A program made the position numbers and the translations under genes. This document shows positions 48,023 through 60,000 of a stretch of DNA of 64,000 nt, piece after piece. Below the pieces are notes generated by a model. It was not told where the DNA came from. It saw only the letters and a program-made list of their open reading frames with translations, and made no database searches. This DNA comes from Tubulanus polymorphus (lineage: Eukaryota > Nemertea > Palaeonemertea > Tubulaniformes > Tubulanidae). The DNA lies in the NCBI RefSeq assembly GCF_964204645.1, contig NC_134031.1:20147307-20211306 (forward strand), in the 5' to 3' direction. The first letter of the stretch is position 1. Each line of letters opens with the position of its first letter.

Positions 48023-51000
48023 ATGGCTGGAAACGCGGGGATGGAACAGCTCATCCCCCTCGTCAATAAACTACAAGATGCATTCGCATCGCTAGGTGTC
48101 CCGTTAAGTTTGGATTTGCCCCAAATCGCTGTTGTTGGAAGTCAAAGCGCTGGAAAATCGAGCGTTCTGGAGAATTTTGTCGGGAGGTGAGTCATTACTC
48201 TTCCGGGTTTACTCAGTCCAGTTAGTGTATTTAGGGGGTGTTGACAATCACATGCTCGTCGTGCCTGAGTAGTTAGTTTATTCCTGGAAGTGAAAGACAG
48301 CAACATTTACCCCGATTGATTGAGACCATAGCCTAATAGTTGCAAGGTGTTAAGCTAGATTTCTAGAATTATAAAACTATATGTATTTCTTATCAATATC
48401 AGCCAGTGACAGTGTCCACATATAGCATAGGGCCTAGTACAGAGAGTTCACCCAGTCCTGGAAGATGTGTTTGTTACAGGAGCTTGTATCAGAGTTGCTG
48501 GTACTGCAAAAACTAAAATGTGTTTAATCCAGTATCTATGAAATAAATATGTCATATTGTTTATACTTTAGGCTATTTACTATATTGAAATATAGGCCTC
48601 CCTTTAAGTTTAGATTAATAGGCCAGGGCCCAGTTTCACGAAAAAGTGTAAGCCTAAATCGGTCAAGTTTGAATTGTTGTCCTCATTGAAGATTAGAATG
48701 ACCAATAGCAATTACACCAGTAATTTGAGTTAAAAGTTATGGACTCTGATCGATAATTTTTGCTGTACCAACAACTCTGATAGGCCTTCCTTTAAGTTTA
48801 GATTAATAGGCCAATGCCTAATTTTTTTCTTGAAAAAGTGTAAGCCTAAATCGGTCAAGTTTGAATTGTTGTCCTTATTGAAGATTAGAATGACCAATAG
48901 CAATTACACCAGTAATTTGAGTTAAAAGTTATGGACTCTGATCGATATTTTTTGCTGTACCAACAACTCTGATAGGAGTTCTCCTGTGGTGACTCGTACT
49001 GTAGTACTAACACTCACACCTCAGTATGTTACACCTACAAGCAATTGTTTGAGATAATTGCTTGTATTACACAGTCACTTCAGTTCTTAATGAAAAATAA
49101 AAAAGTATAGAGTAGATAGGATTCAATAGATAGGCCAATACTGTACTGGTTGTATCTAGTACTAGGACTGGACAGACCCGACAGGGTTACCTCGCTGTAT
49201 TTATCCTGATTTCCTGACAAGATAAAATTTCGTCAACAATTCAAAATTATTCTTAATCATTTTAAACGTTCCAGGAAGCAAGACTGAGATCAGGGTATAT
49301 TCTGTAGTATCGCTGTCAATGCAATTACTGCGATACTGTTGGACAGACTAATTTATGTGCTGAAGGGCTTCAGGCTTAGCTGATTAGCGGATTGAGTTAA
49401 AAATGACGAGCAGGCCTCGAATGTATTACCCATATAGTCTTGATCCGCCATTTGGTACCATGTAGCAATCACTGGCCTAAATGCTTAGATTTAGTTGTCT
49501 TGTCATCACAAGCTACGATGTCATTACTATTTTTGGTGTGGTAGCATCGGCCTGTGTACTATATCTCAGTCAATGTGGCTTTTCCAAGAAATAAAAACAG
49601 CGAACCACGTGAAGAATAAGTATACAGCAAAAAATCACTTAGCAGTAGAACTTGTTGCTCAATCCCGAGAATCCTGTTCTAATTTCTAGCTCTACAATCA
49701 TTTATCAATCTGGGTCCGGTTCTAGTAAGTCTCGTTCACCCTCAGGGGTCAGTTCCACAGTTGTGAGTTAAAGTTAACTCAGAGTTAAAATCAGTTCATT
49801 TTCAATGTTTTAACTCTAGAATCAAATTTAACTCAGAACTGTGGAACTGACCCCTGAGGGCGAACGAGACTTACTAGAACTTATCAGGGCAAACAATATT
49901 TTGTCGCCTGTGTGGTCAAACAAAGGCTTCCTCTGAAAGTACGATAGCTGGAGAAAACCTGGAAAACTCAGGGAATCGTAGAATCCTACATGCACAACTA
50001 AATATGAATTATTAAGAGTTCACTGATACAAAGAAATCTCGACTTTAGACTGATTTCATTTTTGGGTTTAGCTTCATGACTGTATCGAAGGATATATGAC
50101 ACTATTTTGAACGGACACTGAATGATTTTGAGCGACTGTGGAAACCTGCGATTAGAATGTGAAATTTTATTGACGAATGGCATGGATTTTTAGTGTTGAA
50201 TTAAGCACCGGGAAATAAGCCTTGATTTGCATGATTTATACTGATGATAGCTCGAGGTTGAATTTGAATTAGGTACCAATACCTAGTCTTCATGATAAAA
50301 TGTACTTAGTCTTTATGATAAAATGTACCTAGTCTTCATGATAAAATGTACCTAGTCTTTATGATAAAATGTACCTAGTCTTCGCCTTTAGCTACGGGAG
50401 TGAAATTACCGGTTTTGAACCCCGGAGAATTAAGCGCTCGCAGCTCTTGAATATGAGCTACTCGGCATGAAAAATGTTTATTTTACTAAATTTTATATCG
50501 TTGAATCAATAAACTGCGATGAGTGTCTTTAATAGTTCTCTAAATTACGTCGAATAAGATAAGAATTAATGAGAATATTTCAGTTTGTTTGTACTGAATA
50601 TCAATTGATCGACTCGCCCGTGTGGTTCAGTTAGAACCCGGTTAATTGGTTTCCTCAACGACGCAGCTGCTTGTTTCCGCGGCGACCGACCGACGATGAA
50701 ATGGTTCTCACGACGACGATGACAAAAATTGACGTAATTAGATTTTATGTCGACGAATGAAAAGCAGTCGCTACATTTAAGTTCGGTCTCTTCTTCCGCT
50801 GCTGATCTTTTTTTTTCTCGTTGCCGGGCACGGTTATATACGTTGGTTTGGCAACTGTGCCAGTACGACGGGTTTGTTTCCATGGTTACTGGCTCATTTA
50901 GTGGGTTGAAACGAACTTATCACCGGTGGATCGATTGATCGATTGAATGCGATGTGATTTTTCCGTGTTTTCGGGGGGCAGGGACTCCGTCGCCGTTGAC

Positions 51001-54000
51001 GTGAGATCAGAATGTTGATCGTGTGTTTGATGATTGATTTTTGCCGATTCGTCCTCGTCATCATCGCTGATACGGATCTCTCCCCTCACTCCCTCTCTCT
51101 CTCCACCCCCTCTCCCCTCCTCTTTACCTCTCCTGTCTGTTTTTATGTCCGATGTTGGGAATTGGGCCAGGATGTCAATGTTGTCCTCAATGAAAATGTT
51201 AAAGTAACCAATAGTTCATTCAAACTATTTTCCGGACCCTGGGTCATTTTTCAAGCGGACATATTCTCTGTCCTATCTGCATATTTGATGCTATACAGCC
51301 TGCCTGGAAGCAGTGCGGTGCGATGTATCGAGCTGTGTAATAGCGCGGTGCGATGTATCGAGCTGTGTTATAGCGCGGTGTGATGTATCGAGCTGTGTTA
51401 TAGCGCGGTGCAATGTATCGAGCTGTGTTATAGCGCGGTGCGATGTATCGAGCTGTGTTATAGTGCGGTGCGATGTATCGCGCTGTGTTATAGCGCGGTG
51501 CAATGTAGTGAGCTGTGTTATAGCGCGGTGCAATGTAGCGAGCTGTGTTATAGCACGATGCGATGTATCGAGCTGTGTTATAGCGCGGTGCGATGTATCG
51601 AGCTGTGTTATAGCGCGGTGCAATGTAGCGAGCTGTGTTATAGCACGATGCGATGTATCGAGCTGTGTTATAGCGCGGTGCGATGTATCGAGCCGTGTTA
51701 TAATGCGATGTATCGAGCTGTGTTATAGAGCGTTGCGATGACAGGGACACACGATCTCCTCATGAATGTTTATCAGCTACATTGATTAATCTGAATTTGC
51801 TGTTGGTATATGATATGTAACTAAGCGATGATGTCGGCAGGCGTAGGCGGTTGCCGGCTGAACTGATAAACAGTTAAACGCTATCAAATTAAGTCTTATT
51901 CATTATCAGAGAGTCCAGGAATATGAAAATTTCAAAATGTGATTTCCTGTTTCGGTATTATTTGGTAATTTGTGCGCATGAGACGATTTCCTTAATCACA
52001 GGTCGCCTATAGTTGTCTTACTTCGGAAAACCGCCATTTTTTTAAATCGCGCAAAAATCACCAAAAAATTACCTAGTGCTGCATAAAAATAATGTCATTA
52101 TTGACAGGGCATTTTTTCAGAAACTGCAGCTGGCTTCCATGTGAACTCTTGATTGAACCCCTAGCACACTAACTGTACGATGAGACTCATGGGACTTGTT
52201 GTTGATTGGTTTATTTAATTAGTTTGTGGTGTCGTTAATTAGTTTAGACCCTCAAGTGCAATAGCAGGTATGATTATTTCTACGTGTGTTGCTATCTCTT
52301 TTTACTTGATGATTTGTTGCAGCTTGAGAACGACAGCAGATGTATGCATGTATGTATGACCCGTGATACTTGTTTAGTCATTTTCGTCTCGTGTACATGC
52401 TGATCTTTTCTTGGAAAGGAAATCTCTTTAATCTGAGAAATAAAACTGAGATTACAACTCTGCTGAGTGAAAACCTTAGTCCTTAAATCTGCTTCAAGTG
52501 ATAACTGATTCCTATTGGTGAATCCAGAGGTAGGCGCATGCGGCCGACCAAACATTTTTAAAACATGGTCAATATCATGGTCAAACTTCCTGGAAGTTTT
52601 TTCCTTGAAAACTCATTAGATCCCGGAATGACCAGTAATAACCCTGATTTTGAAAAAGAAAAAACCGATACCTGAAGTATCTGAGGTTGATACTATAAAC
52701 AATTTTTTCATATGAAAGCAATTATTGTGTTCAGTTAAAAGGGAGCTGCTTAGAGGTAGTGACTGGATTCATGTGTTCAGTGATAGATCCGTGGGTACCG
52801 TTGGTTCAGTACGTGCCTGTAGGTGGTTGTGGTTGTGCGATCGATAGAGTCACAGTTTCTATGGTATCGAAATCACAATCGATTCGATGTAGTCGAGTAT
52901 CACAGGAGCGAGTTCCGTGAGCTACAACAACAACACCACCACCACGTGAAGTGCTCACGAGGAAGAGAGATATAAGGGAACAAACGACTCAATCAGATAA
53001 GAATAGATGGTGGAATGATTGTCTAAAGACTTTCATGTCACTGCTGCACTATTGGACCGAATAATAGCCTCGATAAAATATCTTCAGTACTATGGAGAAA
53101 CTTTCTACGCTACTTTATCCTCGCTGGTGGTGGTAACAGGTTGCTGGCAGTCGCCGGGCTGACCTGGACCTGCCGGGCTGACCTGAACCTGCCGGGCTGA
53201 CCTAAACCGGCCATTAGTAATAATAGTCTTACTGGGGGAACTGTTTATCATGGTCAATTGTTGAACAAGTCTATCTACAACTGATAACTGTATCTGGTAA
53301 GGTTTATCAGGTTGAGTCGCAGTCGACCTGAATGCTCTGAGACCAACGAATTGGCAATCATCACCTAAACGACCTGAGCTAGGCTTTAAGGATGATGATG
53401 ATGCATCTGAGTTGACAGGTTATCCGTAAAAGCGTTCGGAGTTGTCATTTTCAGCTCGGTCACCGCTGTTTATAACAGCTAGACGCGCAGTGGTGCTATT
53501 ACACGTCTTACGAGGTTAATTCGATGTAGAAACTTCCATTAATAAGACATTAATCGTCAGTGAAGGCCGAGACAGTAATATATAGTAGCGCGTATACAGG
53601 TTATTGATGAGCAGTTTCTGAAGGGTCATACGCTTGTTTACTTACAATAAAGAGAAGAGCACAATTTCTGCTATATACAGCGCGCTTGTTGCGGCTGCTG
53701 AGAAATCAATGCCATAGTATTTGCTTTTACATATAATAATGCCGGATATGATTTATTATTGGAAATGTATATCATTGAAGAACTAGTGTGTACTACAAAA
53801 GTGAAAAAGATTGTTTAATTCTAATTTCCCTTAAATCGAATTTAGACACGTATAAATCAGAATAGAATCAGTAAGATAATGTTATCGCGACAAACTATAA
53901 ATTCCAGACCTGCTGGAATTTTATAGTTTGTCCTGGTTAAGGTTAAAGATTAGAACTTAGATACTGAAATTTTCGGATGTCTTTGGAAATTGTTGGCCGT

Positions 54001-57000
54001 CCCGGAAACTGGCGATCTCTTATCCCTCGAAGCAAATTTCAGGGGTTGGCGATGGATATTTCTCCGAGTTGAGAGCGATATCCAAGTTGGATGGTTTTTA
54101 ATTCATACGCAGGATCAGATGGATATTTTGAACAAACATCCGAACGTTTTATCTCTGAATTGATTGGATCCGACTTGAGTGAAGCCTAACTGTATATTAT
54201 ATATCCGTGTGATTGGAATTTTTGATGACAGTCGCTTCGTATCGATCAGGAGAGAGAGAGTGCTCTATACCTAATTAAAATCAGCTCGCGTTAAAAACCA
54301 ATTGATCAAAAACAAACGCCAGTGAAGATCAATAACTTATAATGTCGTGCTGATAACGCAGTAGCCGTATTACCGGTACATGAAAACAAAATTACCATCG
54401 GTACTGTTGGTAGCCGTCTCTCCATTACGTGGGGGCTCGGTTCTTAACGGTATTTGGTAGTTGCAACCAATTTTGGAATGAAATTTGTGTTTGAATTGAG
54501 TTCATTATTGATGGGTGAAATTTAAAGAAAATTTACCGATTGCAAATCATGGCATCAAAAATTAAGACGAAAATTTCAGGAAAAACTTTTTTCGAATCAT
54601 GATGAACTAAAAGATTTTGTGATATTACGGTTTAAGAGTATTGTCTACAATCAACAATTTTGATGTTGTAAAAATGTATTCTCGTGCTGGAAGGTTATAT
54701 GATTGTTATGATTATTTCATGGATATCTTTCATTGTCGCCACATCGGTGGTATACACCATTATCGTCAGTCACAGATTTCTGTGAGGTTTTTATATTTGT
54801 CAATCGATCGAACTATTGATCAATATTAGATCAATCGCGCTGCGTATTATAATGTAACATGTATATGTCTCAGCCTCAGGCTCCTCGCGATGCTTAAAGT
54901 ATCGTCATTACCACGCCGAGGACTCGATAGATACTCAATAGTCTTGTGACTATGGTTAGACATGTCGGGTAGTCTGGTGACTACGCTTAGAAATGTTGGG
55001 TAGTCTGGTGATAGTTGCTGATATTCTTCGCCAAAAGACGACAAACGATTCGGTCAATTAATATCATTAGCATTCGACATTTCGCAGTCGTGGTTCAGTA
55101 ATTACGCCATTGACCATTACCACATGCGATTCGCTACTGTCTGCTGATGTTTGCAGAGCTTAGCGTTGTCCTCACTCTCTCATACTTATCCTTATCATCA
55201 ATTGTGACTTGTCGTGAGTTGTGTAAGGATTGATTTTGAACGATGACGATGAACGACGATGTTGCGTTCGTGCGTTTGAGACGAATGAATTGCTATCGAG
55301 GGAATTCGATCGATTAGTTTCTACACGAGTTCAACATCTCGATCCAGATTCTGGACATATCTCGCAGTTTTGCTTCTACACAGGAAGATAATCCCTCAAC
55401 GGAGCTGCTCAGCATCTGGTTCCGTTTCCGCGGTCTTCGCGATGTTGGTGTCAAAATAAGTTCCTTTAGTGGCAAAGTTCAAATAGTTCTGTCATTGTTC
55501 TCAATTACACGGGGCTGGCATTCATTTAGCGTGTTATATTATGAAGCTTTTGAAGCATTGAAAATGAAGCTTCATTCAGGTGTAAGCTCTCATTACTGTG
55601 ATTGTCACACATTCACACATTTAAATCTATTTCCGATGAACTCGGGTCATTTGCATTTGTCGATTAGAGCGTAATTAATTTTTCAAAAAGAAGAACATTT
55701 CACAAAACCAACTGAAATCTTTTAGCAAACAATTTTATAGCATCATTGATATCAACTTGCGTGCAGGGGTGGAAGATTTCTTAATGGGGGAGGTTGATTT
55801 TGGGAGAGATGGATGTAAAGTTGGCGGGATTTCATCATTCACGTTTAGCTCGATCTTTAACGTTCACATCGCGCTATCGTAGTTATGGTAGATGGATTTT
55901 TCGAGAGAAAAAAAATATGACTGATTTGACAGTTGAAAGCATCTCGGCAAATATCATGACAGATCTTTCGCACGCGTTCAGTCCCCTAATGTAATTTTCA
56001 CGCGGCTTCAACGCCGTTAAGAGCAGTTGAAATGATTATAAATATTTATTTGTGGAGATATTTTGTTTTCAAAATTTAGCGAATCCATCGAGATGCAGAG
56101 AAGCCTGAACTGTTACTGATAAGACCGATTTGTCACTCTTTCATGAAAATTACCAGTTTGATATGTTTGATGTTTACACACTTGTCTTTCGTAACTGATT
56201 TATTCACACATTTTCTCTCAACGAATTTCATTGAATTTTTGCTGAAACTTTGTAACTGAAAATGCGCATGTCAACAAGCAGGGCGCAGGTCGGCCTTGTG
56301 ACTGCCAGTAATGTCGTCATTCGTCGCACGAACCCATTGATCCTACGCGCTATTCCAACCGCCAAAACTTCCCCAAACCATTATTTTCAAACACGGTTTT
56401 TACATTAAATTCATTGCACTGAATTCACTTTCTCTCTATTTGCAGGGATTTCTTGCCGCGAGGTTCTGGAATCGTTACGAGACGACCGCTTGTACTACAA
56501 CTAAACAACCACGGTCACGGTGAGTGTCGATCAATATTTCATCGAGGTCTTCATTTTCTTTTTTCTACATGGAATGTAATACGATCCATTAAACATCACG
56601 CGGAGGTTTTTCCAATATGTTTAAGTTTTCTTAGTTATAAGCCCTTTACTAGGAAGGAAAGATTGTCGGTAGTGATCAGTAGTAGGCCTGTAGTAGGGTG
56701 GAAGCTTGTTGGTAGTGAAAGGGCTCAACTCTGATCCAGATTCAACCAGGTTTACTGTACATTACGGGTCACTGTTTAATCTCTATTGCTGTGTGTTTGT
56801 TGTTTTGTAGAGTATGCCGAATTCTTACACTGCAAGGGTAAAAAATTCACCGATTTCGACCTCGTACGTAAAGAGATCGAAGATGAAACCGATCGCGTCA
56901 CCGGCTCAAATAAAGGCATATCAAATGCACCGATTAACCTGAGAGTCTTCTCACCAAACGGTAAGTATTTCATCCCACAGTCGATATATGACTTTGTTTT

Positions 57001-60000
57001 TTTCAGAGAATTTGAAGATTTGTTTCATATATTTATTAGAACACACTTTAAGAAGTTACCAACTGTGTCTGTTCCTGATAATGATATGCCATGTCAGTGT
57101 TATTCGTCCCTGGAACTTTAATTTTCTTGAAATATCTTCTCCTGATGGAGACATTCACAGGCAGACAGTCTTGAATATTCTATTACAGCGAAGTGCTTTC
57201 ACTTCGCTAGATGCTATTATATAGATACATATAGTATATAGCATCGCTGATTGTATTTTTTATGCAGTTTTGTGTTGATAACATCTGTCACGTTACCAGT
57301 CCTCATGATATCCTAATAGGATTGAGGCAAACTATGCAAGTTCCCATTCTAGATTTCCCTGAACTAATGAATGAACCAAAAACAAATTACCACAAGAAAC
57401 TGCCATAGGCAGATTGATAAGTGTATTGTAGTTAAATTCTATCAGGTGTAGCCCCGATCAGACCTCTCCCCCAATTATTTCGAGTCCATCAAATGTGTAA
57501 TCCAATTTATGATTAAAGAGATGTCTCTAGTGGTAACTCAATTACAACGAGCAAACAGGTTGAAAAAATGCACTATTTTCTATATCTTTTTTTTTCAGTT
57601 TTGAACCTGACATTGATTGATTTGCCGGGTATGACACGTGTAGCGGTCGGCGACCAACCGGTCGACATCGAGCAGCAGATTCGTAGTATGGTGATGGAAT
57701 TCATCGGTAACGCTAACTGCCTCATTCTCGCCGTTTCACCGGCAAATACCGATTTAGCGAATTCTGACGCGTTGAAAATCGCGAAGGAAGTCGATCCACA
57801 AGGTAATTAAAAACTTCTCAGAAACGTATACCTTACAATTTGGCCTTGTTTCATTTTTCAGGGAAATCAGGGAAAAGTAGGAGAAATTTGTAATGACATG
57901 GTTCCCAGGGAAATTGGGAAAAACTTGGGAATTTTGAATTCATATAACTGTGGGAACCATGTAATGAAAAAAAGCTGAAAATTAGGGATAAGTGAATATT
58001 GAAATTGCTAAAGACAGTTTCTGTTTATGTCTTACGTATCAATTCAAGTCGGATATTTGACTGTGTTGATTCAAGTCAGGGAGAGCGACGTGCATATCAG
58101 GGAATAGTAGGAAAAAGCCAGCAATCTAAGAGAAGCTGTAATTTCATCAAGAGCTTTTATTATTATTTTAGTTGATTTAAGATTTATCCTTAGGAGCTAA
58201 TTCCGTAGCCTGTCTAGCCATCGAAACAGATGATCTTGATCTTGATTATTTTACTGCGTTGGCTGTTTCGTATGAATTGGGAATTTCTCGCCGCTAAAAG
58301 CTACAGAATGGTCCTCGTCTGACACAACACTAATTGATATGCTGGTGCTCATAACCACTTACAACATCTGTAATGACTGCTCTAACACCAATTTAGGAAT
58401 GTCCTTTAGTTACTTACGACCAAACAGCTAACTGCTCGAAATCCAGAACAGACCGAAATAGTAAAAACCTAACTAACAGCTTGGAGAAACATAACTGAAC
58501 TGACTTTATTCTACACTATTTACACTGACTTGAGAAAAATTGCCCGAAACAATAAAGCGGGATTGATTACATGCAGACATTTAAACATTAACACAAATTT
58601 TGAGACAACTGATTTTAAGAGTAGTTATTGATACGCAATCGACCGTCGACCTTGTACTTTCGTTTTATGTATTGATGATCGTAATAGCCATCACAATCGT
58701 AATCGTTACCATTATCAATATCCCTGTCTGAATCATAGGCGCTTTCATTGTCTCGCATTTTTAACCTGTCCAATTTTGACAGCAATCCACGTATCTCTCT
58801 GCGTTGTCTGTCGACCTTTTTATCTCTCTCATCGAGTTCCGCATCAAGGTCATCTAGACGCTCTGTGAGGTCGTCCTCTTTTTCCCGTGCTTCTTCTACA
58901 GAGATGATTCTGCATTCGGTTTGAGTTTCAGCGTCTCTTGTAGCGCGTACGGCCTGAATTGCAGAATTTGCGGTCACCGGTTTACACATAACGCTAGCGT
59001 TTGACGTTCGTGTACTGGCGGATTCTTTGACCGCCGCGGACGCTTCAGCAGTCTTAGATTCCAGAAGAGTAATTCCTTCAGCGATAGAATCCAGCAGCTT
59101 CTGATGATCTCTTCTCATCGTGTTTATCCATTGCGGTTCGGATTGAGACTGAATCTCAAACGGTTGACCCCACGTCAGGTTGACTCTGATACCGCCGTCA
59201 TCGGTATGGATGCTCCAAGATGTCGGTTTGCTCGAATAGCCAGCCTCTTGAAGAGCGACAATCACAGCTTGCGGAAGAGCATTCATTTTTTTGTCGCAGT
59301 GTACGTACTATAGGACCTTGGTAGCGCTCAACTTTCAACGTAGCTTACAAGCAGATTTAAAGAGTAGTGACTTGACTAGCAGCTTGGAACAGCAAAACTG
59401 ATCTGACTTTATTTTACGCGCAAGCTATTTGTATACATTAAGACACAAGCCAGGTATAGATATGGTAATTGATGTAAAAACAAAGGTGACTGAGCAGTGA
59501 CATGACATTGAGACAAACAACAATTAATGCATTCCGACACAGACAAACTGTCTCAAACAACAAAGAGGGTTATATATGAAAGATCTTGGCAAACTAGGGG
59601 GTAATTATATGATACAATAGTGAATATGAATATAAATTGAACTGTATAGTTAGATTTAGAGACAAACTAGAGGGTACTTACAATAGTGAATACAAGTTGA
59701 GAAAGAGTGATCACATTTAAATATTGATTAAGGAATATGAAACATAGATTAAAGATGTTCAATAATTATGAGTAGATTTTAGCTTTGTTATATTCCTGTT
59801 TTCTGAAAGTCCAGAAATGAAACATAAAAATGATATGATTTAGGCCTTTATAAGATAGAATTAGTATATGTAATAGAAGATGTATTTATACTGATTCACT
59901 CTCATTTTCCCTCCAGCCATTTTCCCTCCATACAAAATCCATCAATCATTATCCCTCCAGTTACTTTCCCTTCAAAAACATACATTTTTCTGTATGTGTA

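Noticed and set aside
51244..51750. Long repeat-protein-like frames on both strands
   Set aside because: A 30-bp satellite leaves all frames open; there is no unique sequence or initiation context.
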